Position numbers and translations under genes: made by a program
In this document: positions 16,723-25,641 of the stretch, piece after piece
Layout: each line of letters opens with the position of its first letter
How positions within the stretch are numbered: the stretch's first letter is position 1
Assembly (NCBI RefSeq): GCF_017676365.1
Contig: NZ_JADKMA010000064.1
Span: forward strand, 1 to 34,147
Reading direction: 5' to 3'
Source of the DNA: Streptomyces oryzae
Lineage (GTDB): Bacteria; Actinomycetota; Actinomycetes; Streptomycetales; Streptomycetaceae
DNA length: 34,147 bases
Notes under the pieces: model-generated
What the model was told of the DNA's origin: nothing
What the model saw: only the letters and a program-made list of their open reading frames with translations
The model's database searches: none

Positions 16723-18258
16723 ATGTCTCAGCAAACTCGCGATCAGGGCGAGCAGCGCGAACAGTGGGGTTCGCGGGCCGGCTTCCTGATGGCGGCCATC
16801 GGTTCCGCCGTCGGGTTGGGCAACATCTGGCGCTTCCCCGCCGAGGCGTACAAGAACGGCGGCGGAGCCTTCCTCCTGCCCTATCTCGTGGCTCTGCTCA
16901 CAGCGGGCCTCCCGCTGCTCATACTCGAATACACCGTAGGGCGGAAGTTCCGGAAGTCGCCGCCCGCGGCGTTCCGGCAGATATCCCGCCCTGCCGAGGT
17001 CATCGGCTGGTGGCAGGTGGCCATCTGCTTCGTCATCGCCGCCTACTACGCGGTGATCGTCGCCTGGGCGGTGCGGTACGCCGGGTTCTCCTTCGGCAAG
17101 GACTGGGGCAAGGACCCCGAGAAGTTCTTCGCCGGGGACTTCCTGCACGCCGGGTCCGAGCCGGGGCTGCCCAGCTCCTTCGTCGGCAATGTCTTCTGGC
17201 CGCTGCTGGGCGTCTGGATCATCGTGCTGGCCATCCTGGCCCTCGGCGTCCGCCGGGGCATCGAGCGGGCCAACAAGATCTTCATCCCGGCCCTGGTGTT
17301 CTTCTTCGTCATCCTGGTGCTCCGGGCCGTCACGCTCGACGGTGCCGCCGAGGGACTGGACGCGCTGTTCTCCCCCGACTGGAGCGCGCTGACCGACGGC
17401 AGCGTATGGGTCGCCGCCTACGGCCAGATCTTCTTCTCCCTCTCCATCGGCTTCGGCATCATGGTCACCTACGCCTCCTACCTGGGCCGCCGGGCCGACC
17501 TGACCGGCTCGGCGCTGGTGGCGGGGTTCGCCAACAGCTCCTTCGAAATCCTCGCCGGCATCGGCGTCTTCGCCACCCTGGGCTTCATGGCACAGGCCAA
17601 CGGCGCGGCCGTCGGCGACGTCGTCAGCGAGGGGGTGGGGCTCGCCTTCATCGCCTTCCCCGCCGTCATCTCCCAGATGCCGATGGGCGCGGCTTTCGGC
17701 GTCATCTTCTTCCTGTCGCTGGCCATTGCGGGCCTCACCTCGCTGGTCAGCATCGTGCAGGTGGTCATCTCGGCCGTACAGGACCGCACCGGCATGCGCC
17801 GGGTGCCCGCCGTGTGGATCGTCGGCGGCCTGGTGGCCGTGGTCTCGCTGGCCCTCTTCCCCACCGACGCGGGCCTGTCGCTGCTGGACGCGGCCGACCA
17901 CTTCATCAACCAGTACGGCATCGCGCTGGCCGCGCTCGTCTTCCTGGTCGTCATGGCCTGGGTGCTGCGCCGGCTGCAGCCCTTCCAGGCGCACGCGGAC
18001 GAGACCTCCGCCGTGCGGCTGGGTGCCTGGTGGCGGGTGTGCCTCGGGGTGATCACCCCGGTGGTGCTCGGCTGGATGATGGTCGACAGCCTGCGCAAGG
18101 AGTTCGACGAGAACTACGGCGGCTACCCCACCTCGTTCCTCGCCTGGGCCGGCTGGGGCGTCGCGGTCGCCGCCGTGCTGGTGGGTGTCCTCATCTCCCT
18201 CATCCCCTGGCGGGACGCGCCCGTCGAGGGTGACGCCGAACGGGAGGAGGTGCGCTGA
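16723..18258 (+). CDS. NSS (SLC6-like) sodium-dependent amino-acid transporter, MetP type
   Basis: A 511-residue integral membrane protein of the neurotransmitter:sodium symporter family, taking up an amino acid with sodium. The hallmark first helix GSAVGLGNIWRFPAEAYKNGGGAFLLPY (about 28-55) holds the unwound sodium and substrate site. About twelve helices follow, including FFSLSIGFGIMVTYASYLG (helix 6 region) and ANSSFEILAGIGVFA (helix 7). ATG 16723 has AAGGAAAC upstream. It overlaps by one base (TGATG) with the 33-residue small subunit gene. This large-plus-small arrangement is that of MetPS in Corynebacterium, where both parts are needed for methionine and alanine uptake. The substrate here is therefore likely a neutral amino acid such as Met or Ala; this rests on the gene pairing. 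Confidence 0.95.
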   Translation: MSQQTRDQGEQREQWGSRAGFLMAAIGSAVGLGNIWRFPAEAYKNGGGAFLLPYLVALLTAGLPLLILEYTVGRKFRKSPPAAFRQISRPAEVIGWWQVAICFVIAAYYAVIVAWAVRYAGFSFGKDWGKDPEKFFAGDFLHAGSEPGLPSSFVGNVFWPLLGVWIIVLAILALGVRRGIERANKIFIPALVFFFVILVLRAVTLDGAAEGLDALFSPDWSALTDGSVWVAAYGQIFFSLSIGFGIMVTYASYLGRRADLTGSALVAGFANSSFEILAGIGVFATLGFMAQANGAAVGDVVSEGVGLAFIAFPAVISQMPMGAAFGVIFFLSLAIAGLTSLVSIVQVVISAVQDRTGMRRVPAVWIVGGLVAVVSLALFPTDAGLSLLDAADHFINQYGIALAALVFLVVMAWVLRRLQPFQAHADETSAVRLGAWWRVCLGVITPVVLGWMMVDSLRKEFDENYGGYPTSFLAWAGWGVAVAAVLVGVLISLIPWRDAPVEGDAEREEVR

Positions 18259-18359
18259 TGTCCACCGGAGCCATCGTGATGATGACCGCGGCCATCCTCA
18301 TCGTCTGGGGCGGCCTGATCGCCGCCATTCTCCACCTGCGCAAGCACCCGGCGGAGTAA
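18258..18359 (+). CDS. MetS-type small subunit of NSS transporter (33 aa)
   Basis: A 33-residue protein with ATG at 18258, overlapping the transporter stop by one base, so translation is coupled. It is one transmembrane helix: MSTGAIVMMTAAILIVWGG, then LIAAILHLRKHPAE, with a positive C-terminus that should face the cytoplasm. This is the pattern of the methionine/alanine importer small subunit (MetS) of Corynebacterium, including the MSTGAIVMM start and the short basic tail. It is easily missed because of its length. GGAGG at 18243-18247 supplies the ribosome site. Confidence 0.92.
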   Translation: MSTGAIVMMTAAILIVWGGLIAAILHLRKHPAE

Positions 18360-18375
18360 GCAGCCCCGAACGGCA

Positions 18376-18411
18376 CAGTTCCCCGCGCCCCGAAAGGGGC
18401 GCGGGGAACTG
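18376..18411. terminator. bidirectional terminator; dispersed repeat copy
   Basis: A perfect 16-bp stem, CAGTTCCCCGCGCCCC with its complement, capped by a GAAA tetraloop, 17 bp after the small-subunit stop and about 100 bp after the aceE stop on the other strand. It should end both convergent transcripts. The GGGGAACTGCGCGACCAGCC that includes its right arm is the core of the repeat family in this window. Confidence 0.8.
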
Positions 18412-18507
18412 CGCGACCAGCCAGAAGTGATCCGCACCCGGGCCACAACCCAAGGCCCAACGGCGCGTCTCCGCAAAGGCGAACCCCGCGAAGCGCAGGC
18501 CGACGGT

Positions 18508-21198
18508 CTACGCGAGCCCGTACTTTTCGGCGGCCCGGCGGACGTCCTCCGCCTTGACCTCTCCGCGCCGCGCGAGCCGCGACAGCGCGGCCACGACGAC
18601 GGACTCGGCGTCGACGCCGAAGTACCGGCGCGCGGCCTCACGGGTGTCGGAGAGGCCGAAGCCGTCCGTGCCCAGCGAGGCCCAGTCCTGCTCGACCCAC
18701 TGACTGATCTGGTCCGGCACGGCCCGCATCCAGTCGCTGACGGCCAGCACCGGACCCGGTGCCCCCTCCAGCGCGCGGGTCACATACGGCACCCGCTCCT
18801 CGCCGCGCAGCGCCGCCGCGTCGCACTCCATCGCCTCGCGCCGCAGCTCGGTCCAGGACGGTGCCGACCACACATCGGCGGCCACGCCCCACTCCTCGGC
18901 GAGGATGCGCTGGGCCTCCAGCACCCAGTGGATCGCCGTACCGGAGGACAGCAGCTGGATCCGCGGGGCGTCAGCGGAGGCGGCCTCCGCCTCCTTGAAG
19001 CGGTAGAGCCCCTTGAGGATGCCCTCCTCGATGCCCTCGCCCTCCGGCATGGGCGGCTGCACCTTGGTCTCGTTGTAGACCGTCAGGTAGTAGAAGACGT
19101 TCTCCTGCGCCGCCCCGTCCGGGCCGTACATCCGGCGCAGCCCCTCCTTGACGATGACGCCCACCTCGTAGGCGAACGCCGGGTCGTAGGAGATGACAGC
19201 CGGGTTGGTGGAGGCCAGCAGATGCGAGTGCCCGTCGGCGTGCTGGAGGCCCTCACCGGTCATCGTCGTACGGCCTGCGGTGGCGCCGATGACGAAGCCG
19301 CGGCCCAGCTGGTCGGCGAGCGCCCAGAACTGGTCGGCGGTGCGCTGGAACCCGAACATCGAGTAGAAGATGTAGAACGGGATCATCGGCTCGCCGTGCG
19401 TGGCGTAGGACGTGGCTGCCGCGGTGAAGTCCGCCAGCGAACCGGCCTCGGTGATCCCCTCGTTGAGGATCTGGCCGTCCTTGGCCTCCTTGTAGAACAG
19501 CAGCTGGTCGCGGTCGACCGGCTCGTAGTTCTGGCCCAGCGGCGAGTAGATACCCGCCGACGGGAACAGCGACTCCATACCGAACGTACGCGCCTCGTCC
19601 GGGACGATCGGCACCCAGCGCTTGCCGGTCTCCTTCTCCCGCATCAGGTCCTTGACCAGCCGCACGAACGCCATGGTGGTGGCGATCTCCTGGGAGCCCG
19701 AGCCCTTCTTCAGCACGTCGAAGGGCTTCTCGGCGGGGGAGGGCAGGCCGACCGGGTGCACCTTGCGGGCCGGGGCCGGGCCGCCCAGCTCGGCGCGCCG
19801 CTCCTGGAGGTAGCGCACCTCGGGGGAGTCGGGGCCCGGGTGGACGTAGGGCACCAGCTCGTCGTCCAGCTTGCTGTCCGGAATGGGCAGCTCCAGCAGG
19901 TCCCGCATGGCGCGGAACTCCTTGCCTGTGAGCTTCTTCATCTGGTGGTTGGCGTTGCGGGACTCGAAGCCCGGGCCCAGCGTCCAGCCCTTGACGGTCT
20001 GCGCCAGGATCACCGTCGGGGCGCCCTTGTGCTCGACGGCCGCCTTGTACGCCGCGTAGACCTTGCGCGGCTCATGGCCGGCGCGTGAGGTCTTGAACAG
20101 CTCGGTGATCTTGTCGTCGGACAGCAGCTTGCCGAGCTCGACGAGGGCCGGGGAGGCGCCGAAGAAGTGCTCGCGGATGTAGGCCGCGTCGCGGGTGGCG
20201 TACGTCTGGAACTGCGCGTCCGGCACCTCGCGCAGCCGCCGGGTCAGCGCGCCGGTGGTGTCCAGCGCGAACACCTCGTCCCAGGCGGAGCCCCACAGCG
20301 ACTTGATCACGTTCCAGCCCGCGGCGCGGAACTGGGTCTCCAGCTCCTGCACGATCTTGAAGTTGGCGCGGACCGGGCCGTCCAGCCGCTGGAGGTTGCA
20401 GTTGATGACGAACGTGAGGTTGTCCAGCTGCTCCCGCCCGGCCAGGGCGAGGGCCGCGGTCGACTCCGGCTCGTCCATCTCGCCGTCGCCGAGGAAGGCC
20501 CATACGTGCGAGGCGGAGGTGTCCTTGATGCCGCGGTGGGTCAGATAGCGGTTGAACCGCGCCTGGTAGATCGCCGAGATCGGCCCCAGGCCCATGGAGA
20601 CGGTGGGGAACTCCCACAGCCACGGCAGCCGTCGCGGGTGCGGGTAGGACGGCAGCCCGTCCCCGCCCGCCTCCTGCCGGAACCGGTCCAGGTGGGCCTC
20701 GGTGAGCCGTCCGTCGAGGAAGGCGCGGGCGTAGACGCCGGGGGAGGCGTGGCCCTGGACGTACAGCTGGTCGCCCGATCGGTCCGCGCCCTCCTTCCCC
20801 CTGAAGAAGTGCTGGAAGCCCGTCTCGTACAGCCAGGCCGCCGAGGCGAACGTCGCTATATGGCCGCCGAGGCCGTAGCGGCTGCCCCGGGTGACCATGG
20901 CCGCAGCGTTCCAGCGGTTCCACGCGGTGATCCGGGACTCCATCGCCTCGTCGCCGGGGAAGGCCGGCTCGGCCGAGGTCGGGATGGTGTTGACGTACTC
21001 CGTCTCCAGCAGGGCCGGTACGGCCAGGCCGCTGTGCTGCGCGTGCTCTACGGTACGACGCACCAGATACGCGGCTCGTTCGTCGCCCGCATGTGCCGCG
21101 ACGGCGTCGAGCGACTCGCGCCACTCGCCGGTCTCCTGCGGATCACGGTCCGGGAGCTGGTCCAGCTCGCTCGGACGCGGGCGTACGGGATCGGGCAT
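18508..21198 (-). CDS. aceE: pyruvate dehydrogenase E1 component, homodimeric type
   Basis: An 896-residue thiamine-diphosphate enzyme that decarboxylates pyruvate and passes the acetyl group to the lipoyl arms of E2. It is the single-chain AceE form used by proteobacteria and actinobacteria. The ThDP motif GDGEMDEPES with NCNLQ some 30 residues on is clear (around residues 235-275). GHIATFASAAWLYETGFQHFFRGK and ASPGVYARAFLDGRLTE are family hallmarks near the N-terminus, and FYYLTVYNETKVQPPMPEG lies in the C-terminal half. ATG 21198 (MPDPVRPRPSELDQLPDRD) has GGAAGG nine bases upstream; the longer frame is not supported. E2 and E3 genes lie just beyond the regulator gene, so all parts of the complex are clustered. 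A promoter with a perfect GntR-type palindrome precedes it (21308-21337). Confidence 0.97.
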   Translation of the reverse strand: MPDPVRPRPSELDQLPDRDPQETGEWRESLDAVAAHAGDERAAYLVRRTVEHAQHSGLAVPALLETEYVNTIPTSAEPAFPGDEAMESRITAWNRWNAAAMVTRGSRYGLGGHIATFASAAWLYETGFQHFFRGKEGADRSGDQLYVQGHASPGVYARAFLDGRLTEAHLDRFRQEAGGDGLPSYPHPRRLPWLWEFPTVSMGLGPISAIYQARFNRYLTHRGIKDTSASHVWAFLGDGEMDEPESTAALALAGREQLDNLTFVINCNLQRLDGPVRANFKIVQELETQFRAAGWNVIKSLWGSAWDEVFALDTTGALTRRLREVPDAQFQTYATRDAAYIREHFFGASPALVELGKLLSDDKITELFKTSRAGHEPRKVYAAYKAAVEHKGAPTVILAQTVKGWTLGPGFESRNANHQMKKLTGKEFRAMRDLLELPIPDSKLDDELVPYVHPGPDSPEVRYLQERRAELGGPAPARKVHPVGLPSPAEKPFDVLKKGSGSQEIATTMAFVRLVKDLMREKETGKRWVPIVPDEARTFGMESLFPSAGIYSPLGQNYEPVDRDQLLFYKEAKDGQILNEGITEAGSLADFTAAATSYATHGEPMIPFYIFYSMFGFQRTADQFWALADQLGRGFVIGATAGRTTMTGEGLQHADGHSHLLASTNPAVISYDPAFAYEVGVIVKEGLRRMYGPDGAAQENVFYYLTVYNETKVQPPMPEGEGIEEGILKGLYRFKEAEAASADAPRIQLLSSGTAIHWVLEAQRILAEEWGVAADVWSAPSWTELRREAMECDAAALRGEERVPYVTRALEGAPGPVLAVSDWMRAVPDQISQWVEQDWASLGTDGFGLSDTREAARRYFGVDAESVVVAALSRLARRGEVKAEDVRRAAEKYGLA

Positions 21199-21307
21199 GG
21201 TGGCCACCTTCCGGACGTGTAGGCCCCTCCAAACGGGTCGGGAGGGCGGTTGTGCGGGTGGGTGTTGTGAACCCTGGCTGGCAGGACAGGGGGCACCCAA
21301 CGGAGGG

Positions 21308-21337
21308 ACTGTACGCCTCTGATCGATGATCGATCAA
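21308..21337 (-). promoter_or_regulatory. aceE promoter with 17-bp palindromic operator
   Basis: Leftward TTGATC (21337-21332), 18-bp spacer, TACAGT (21313-21308). The perfect palindrome TGATCGATGATCGATCA (21320-21336) covers the -35 and the first part of the spacer, a position suited to repression. The length and TGATC...GATCA form fit a GntR/FCD regulator, one of which is encoded just upstream. The transcript would start near 21301, leaving a leader of about 100 bases. Confidence 0.8.
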
Positions 21338-21460
21338 AGCATCTGCCGAAATTGGCATTCCGTGCCGTGAAAGTCGGCACGCGATGTCAGGGGTCCTCCC
21401 GCGACCCGCGGCTCGCCGTTGCGGGTGGCGCGGTCGCCAGGCTGCGGCCCGTCCGGGGCC

Positions 21461-21494
21461 GGTCGCGCAGTTCCCCGCGCACCTGTCGGGGCGC
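21461..21494. repeat. dispersed repeat copy after the GntR gene
   Basis: GGTCGCGCAGTTCCCCGCGC then ACCTGTCGGGGCGC, the reverse complement of the repeat core seen at 18376 and 29784. It directly follows the GntR stop at 21495 and could act as that gene's terminator. Confidence 0.6.
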
Positions 21495-22124
21495 TCAGTC
21501 CCGGGGCGCGGGAGCGCAACCCAGCACGTGCTCCTTCACCAGCAGGCCAATGTTCGGGTCACATCGCTGGATCGCGGCCATAACCGCTTCGTGCTCCTCC
21601 GCGTACGACTGCTGCACCGTACCGAGCCAGCGGATCGACAGCGCCGTCCACACCTCGATGCCCAGGCCCTCCCACGTGTGCAGCAGCACGCTGTTGCCGG
21701 CGGCGCGGACCAGCTCGCGGTGGAAGGCGACGGTGTGCCGCACCTGGGCCTCGCCGTCCCCGCGCCGGTCCGCCTCGTACAGCGCCTCCACATGCGGCCG
21801 CAGCGCCGAGACGTCGCCCGCCAGCCGGGGCACCGCCAGCTCGGCGGCGATCTGCTCCAGGCCGGCGCGCACCGGATAGATCTCCTCCAGATCCGCCGCC
21901 GACAGCTCCCGGACGCGCACGCCCTTGTTCGGCGACGACTCGATCAGCCGCAGCGCCTCCAGCTCCCGCAGCGCCTCCCGCACCGGGGTCTGGCTGACCT
22001 CCAGCTCCACCGCGATCCGCCGCTCCACGATCCGCTCGCCGGGCTTCCACCGCCCGCTGACGATGCCCTCCACGAGGTGCTCGCGGATCTGTTCGCGCAG
22101 CGACTGGACGACGGGCGGGGTCAT
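21495..22124 (-). CDS. GntR-family regulator, FCD (FadR-like) subfamily; probable pyruvate dehydrogenase regulator
   Basis: A 209-residue DNA-binding protein. The N-terminal winged helix is complete: LREQIREHLVEGIVSGRWKPGERI, then ELEVSQTPVREALRELEALRLIE (about residues 8-62), the GntR signature. The all-helical FCD domain follows, with metal- or acid-binding positions in the HVEALYEADRR, FHRELVRAAGN and EHEAVMAAIQRCD segments, which carry the conserved Asp/His pattern. FCD regulators usually sense organic acids such as pyruvate, lactate or fatty acyl compounds. It sits between aceE and sucB-lpd, and the palindrome in the aceE promoter is a fitting target, so it is probably a functional counterpart of PdhR. 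ATG 22124 has GAGGAG seven bases upstream. Confidence 0.92.
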   Translation of the reverse strand: MTPPVVQSLREQIREHLVEGIVSGRWKPGERIVERRIAVELEVSQTPVREALRELEALRLIESSPNKGVRVRELSAADLEEIYPVRAGLEQIAAELAVPRLAGDVSALRPHVEALYEADRRGDGEAQVRHTVAFHRELVRAAGNSVLLHTWEGLGIEVWTALSIRWLGTVQQSYAEEHEAVMAAIQRCDPNIGLLVKEHVLGCAPAPRD

Positions 22125-22228
22125 GTAGATGCTCCTCGCAACGAGGTGGTGGGGCTCCTAGACGATACGGCCTGACCCGGCACCCGGTGCCACTGCATAC
22201 GGTGAGGGATCCGTCACGGGAGAACGGC

Positions 22229-22262
22229 GGTGCCCCCGCCACACAGGTGTGACGGGGGCACC
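22229..22262 (-). terminator. terminator after sucB
   Basis: GGTGCCCCCG and CGGGGGCACC (10 bp) enclose a further CACAC/GTGTG stem, 22 bp after the sucB stop. A clear GC hairpin without T-run, separating sucB from the GntR gene. Confidence 0.8.
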
Positions 22263-22283
22263 ACTCTCAGCCGGGCGGAAGGG

Positions 22284-24101
22284 TTACAGCCCCAGCTCGC
22301 CCTCGAACTCGCCGGCCTCCAGGCGGGCCTTGACGTCGTTCAGGTAGCGGGCGGCGTCGGCGCCGTCCACCAGCTGGTGGTCGTAGGACAGGGTCAGGTA
22401 GACCATGTCCCGGATCGCGATCGTCTCGCCCAGGTCCGGGTGGTTGACGACCATCGGGCGGCGCACGGTGGCGCCGATGCCCAGCTCGGCGACCTGCGGG
22501 TAGTTCACGATGATGGTGTCGAAGAGCGCACCCCGCGAACCGGTGTTGCTGATCGTGAACGTACCGCCGGACATGTCGTCCGGGCCGAGACCGCCCTCGC
22601 GGACCTTCTTGGCCAGCTCGGCGGTCTTGCGGGCGATGCCCGCCAGGTTGAGGTTCCCGGCCTCCTTGATGACCGGGACCATCAGACCCTTCTCGGAGTC
22701 CACCGCGATGCCGATGTTCTCGACGTCGTGGTAGGTGATGGTGCCGTCGTCGTTCAGCCGCGCGTTGACCGACGGGTGGGCCTTCAGCGCCTCGGCAGCC
22801 GCCTGCACGAAGAACGGCATCGGCGAGAGCTTGACGCCCTCACGCGCCGCGAAGGCGTCCTTCGCGCGGGCCCGCAGCTGCATGATGCGGGTCACGTCCA
22901 CCTCGACGACGGTGGACAGCTGCGCCTGGCTGTGCAGCGCCTTCATCATGTTGTCCGCGATGAGCTTGCGGATCCGCGGCATCTTCACCGTCTGGCCGCG
23001 CAGCGGCGACGGCTCCAGCTTCGGCGACGTCGGCCGGGCGGACGCGGCGGCGGAGGGCGCTGCGGCCGGGGCCGGAGCCTGGGCCTTCTTCGCCTCGGCT
23101 GCCTCCAGGACGTCCTGCTTACGGATCCGGCCGCCCACCCCGGTGCCGCGCACCGAGGAGAGGTCCACGCCCTGCTCGGCCGCCAGCTTGCGCACCAGCG
23201 GCGTCACATAGGCGCCGTCGCTCTCCGGCGCCGGGGCCGGAGCCGGAGCGGCCGGAGCCGCCGGGGCCTGGGCCGCGGGCGCGGGCTGAGCCGGAGCGGG
23301 CTGGGCCGGCGGCGCGGGCTGCGCCGGGGCCGGCTGGGCCGGCGAGGGCTCCGGAGGCGTCTGCGGCGCGGCGGGCTGCGCCGGAGCCGCCGGGGCCTGC
23401 GGGGCCGCCTGCGCGGGCTGCGGTGCCTCCTCGGCGGGCTTGCCCGGAGCCGAGGGGGCGGGGGCGGCGGCGGCCGGAGCGGCACCGGCCGCACCGATGA
23501 CGGCCAGCTTCGCGCCGACCTCGGCCGTCTCGTCCTCGCCGACGGTGATCTCCAGCAGCGTGCCGGAGGCCGGGGCCGGGATCTCGGTGTCGACCTTGTC
23601 GGTGGAGACCTCCAGCAGCGGCTCGTCCGCCTCGACCTCGTCGCCCACCTGCTTCAGCCAGCGGGTGACGGTGCCCTCGGTGACGGACTCGCCCAGCGCG
23701 GGCAGCACCACGTCGGTGCCCTCGGCCGCGCCACCGGCGGACGGGGCAGCGGCAGCGGGTTCGGGCTGCGGGGCAGGCGCCGGCTGCTCGGCGGCGGCCG
23801 GAGCCGGGGCCGGGGCCTCGGCCTGCGCGGGCTCGGCGGCCGGAGCTGCGGCCGGTGCGCCGGAACCGTCGTCGATGACGGCCAGCTCGGCGCCGACCTC
23901 CACCGTCTCGTCCTCGGCGACCTTGATGGAAACGATCGTCCCGGAAGCGGGGGCCGGGATCTCGGTGTCGACCTTGTCGGTGGAGACCTCGAGCAGCGGC
24001 TCGTCGGCCTCGATGTGCTCACCCTCGGCCTTCAGCCAGCGGGTGACGGTGCCCTCGGTCACGCTCTCGCCGAGCGCCGGCAGGGTTACGGAAACCGCCA
24101 T
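22284..24101 (-). CDS. sucB: dihydrolipoamide acyltransferase (E2), two lipoyl domains
   Basis: A 605-residue E2 core subunit that carries acyl groups on lipoyl arms. Two nearly identical lipoyl domains are visible, with the lipoylated Lys in DKVDTE at 43 and 169. Long Ala/Pro linkers (about 81-120 and 203-290) give the arms reach. The E3-binding domain is at about 297-336 (VTPLVRKLAAEQGVDLSSVRG). The catalytic domain ends with SYDHQLVDG, holding His575 and the Asp four residues later. In actinobacteria one such E2 serves the pyruvate complex, and sometimes the oxoglutarate complex, so the acyl group cannot be fixed by sequence alone; the name sucB follows common usage. The adjacent lpd and aceE favour pyruvate. 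ATG 24101 has AAGGAG eleven bases upstream. The gene follows lpd by 61 bp, probably in one transcript. Confidence 0.95.
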   Translation of the reverse strand: MAVSVTLPALGESVTEGTVTRWLKAEGEHIEADEPLLEVSTDKVDTEIPAPASGTIVSIKVAEDETVEVGAELAVIDDGSGAPAAAPAAEPAQAEAPAPAPAAAEQPAPAPQPEPAAAAPSAGGAAEGTDVVLPALGESVTEGTVTRWLKQVGDEVEADEPLLEVSTDKVDTEIPAPASGTLLEITVGEDETAEVGAKLAVIGAAGAAPAAAAPAPSAPGKPAEEAPQPAQAAPQAPAAPAQPAAPQTPPEPSPAQPAPAQPAPPAQPAPAQPAPAAQAPAAPAAPAPAPAPESDGAYVTPLVRKLAAEQGVDLSSVRGTGVGGRIRKQDVLEAAEAKKAQAPAPAAAPSAAASARPTSPKLEPSPLRGQTVKMPRIRKLIADNMMKALHSQAQLSTVVEVDVTRIMQLRARAKDAFAAREGVKLSPMPFFVQAAAEALKAHPSVNARLNDDGTITYHDVENIGIAVDSEKGLMVPVIKEAGNLNLAGIARKTAELAKKVREGGLGPDDMSGGTFTISNTGSRGALFDTIIVNYPQVAELGIGATVRRPMVVNHPDLGETIAIRDMVYLTLSYDHQLVDGADAARYLNDVKARLEAGEFEGELGL

Positions 24102-24162
24102 GGTTTCTGTTGCTCCTTACAAAACTGTGCGGATGGGTCGCGCCCTGACTGGAACCCGGCGG

Positions 24163-25551
24163 TCAGTCGTGGGAGTGCAGCGGCTTGCCGGCCAGCGCCA
24201 GATGCGCCTCGCCGAGCGCCTCGGTCTGGGTCGGGTGGGCGTGGATGAGCTGGGCCACCTCGGCGGGCAGCGCCTCCCAGTTGTAGATGAGCTGGGCCTC
24301 GGCGACCTGCTCACCCATGCGGTCACCGACCATGTGGACGCCGACCACGGCACCGTCGCGCACCTGGACGAGCTTCACCTCACCCGCCGTCTTCAGGATC
24401 TTGCTCTTGCCGTTGCCCGCGAGGTTGTACTTGAGCGTGACCACCTTGTCGGCACCGTACCGCTCCTTGGCCTGCTCCTCGGTGAGGCCGACCGAGGCCA
24501 CCTCCGGGTTGCAGTACGTCACGCGCGGCACACCGGCGTAGTCCACCGGCACCGGGTTCAGCCCGGCCAGCCGCTCCGCGACCAGGATGCCCTCCGCGAA
24601 GCCCACGTGCGCGAGCTGGAGCGTGGGGATGAGGTCACCGACGGCGGAGATCGTCGGGACGCTCGTGCGGCAGTACTCGTCCACCGTGACGAAGCCGCGG
24701 TCCATGGCGACCCCGGCCTCCTCGTAGCCCAGGCCCTCGGAGACCGGGCCGCGGCCGATGGCGACCAGCAGCACCTCGGCCTCGAACTCCTTGCCGTCGG
24801 CCAGCGTGACCTTGACGCCGTCCGCGGTGTACTCGGCCTTGTCGAAGAAGGTGCCCAGGTTGAACTTGATGCCGCGCTTGCGGAAGGCCCGCTCCAGCAG
24901 CTTGGAGCTGTTCTCGTCCTCGACCGGCACCAGGTGCTTGAGGCCCTCGACGACGGTGACGTCGGCGCCGAAGGACTTCCACACCGAGGCGAACTCGACG
25001 CCGATGACGCCGCCGCCCAGGATGATCGCGGACTTCGGGACCCGGTCCATGACCAGCGCGTCGTCGGAGCTGATGATGCGCTGGTGGTCGATGGTCAGAC
25101 CCGGCAGCGACTTCGGCACCGAGCCGGTCGCCAGCAGGATGTGCCGGCCCTCGTAGCGCTGGCCGTTGACGTCCACGGAAGTGGGGGAGGACAGCCGGCC
25201 CTCGCCCTCCACATAGGTGACCTTGCGGGAGGCGACCAGCCCCTGCAGGCCCTTGTAGAGGCCGGAGATCACGCCGTCCTTGTACTTGTGGACGCCGGCC
25301 ATGTCGATGCCCTCGAACGAGGTCTTGACACCGAACTCGGCGCTCTCCCGGGACTGGTCGGCGACCTCGCCCGCGTGCAGCAGCGCCTTGGTCGGGATGC
25401 AGCCCCGGTGCAGACAGGTACCGCCCAGCTTGTCCTTCTCGATCAGGGCGACATCAAGACCGAGCTGTGCGGCGCGAAGGGCAGCGGCATAACCGCCGCT
25501 ACCGCCTCCGAGGATCACTAGGTCGAAAACGGTGCTGGCGTCGTTCGCCAC
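24163..25551 (-). CDS. lpdA: dihydrolipoyl dehydrogenase (E3)
   Basis: A 462-residue FAD disulfide oxidoreductase that reoxidises the dihydrolipoyl arms of E2 using NAD. Near the N-terminus are LVILGGGSGGYAAALRAAQLG for FAD and GGTCLHRGCIPTK with the redox-active Cys pair. A second site, AIILGGGVIGVEFAS, binds NAD. The SAVGDL segment contacts FAD. The C-terminal HAHPTQTEALGEAHLAL supplies the catalytic His-Glu. All key residues are present. GTG 25551 is chosen because GGAGG lies seven bases upstream; an ATG at 25569 sits before that site. Its neighbours are sucB downstream and pepA upstream, the latter ended by a terminator, so lpd-sucB form a two-gene unit with a promoter near 25642-25680. 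Confidence 0.97.
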   Translation of the reverse strand: MANDASTVFDLVILGGGSGGYAAALRAAQLGLDVALIEKDKLGGTCLHRGCIPTKALLHAGEVADQSRESAEFGVKTSFEGIDMAGVHKYKDGVISGLYKGLQGLVASRKVTYVEGEGRLSSPTSVDVNGQRYEGRHILLATGSVPKSLPGLTIDHQRIISSDDALVMDRVPKSAIILGGGVIGVEFASVWKSFGADVTVVEGLKHLVPVEDENSSKLLERAFRKRGIKFNLGTFFDKAEYTADGVKVTLADGKEFEAEVLLVAIGRGPVSEGLGYEEAGVAMDRGFVTVDEYCRTSVPTISAVGDLIPTLQLAHVGFAEGILVAERLAGLNPVPVDYAGVPRVTYCNPEVASVGLTEEQAKERYGADKVVTLKYNLAGNGKSKILKTAGEVKLVQVRDGAVVGVHMVGDRMGEQVAEAQLIYNWEALPAEVAQLIHAHPTQTEALGEAHLALAGKPLHSHD

Positions 25552-25641
25552 GTCACGTCCTCCATGCATGGGTACGCCGTAGCCGGTCTCCTGTGACCGG
25601 GCGGCTTGAGGTTCGGCCGCTTTTGTCTAGCTCGGCCCTTT

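Noticed and set aside
22230..24248. 672-codon forward frame opposite sucB, rich in Gly and Arg
   Set aside because: It mirrors the Ala/Pro-rich linker of E2, a typical GC-rich antisense artefact.
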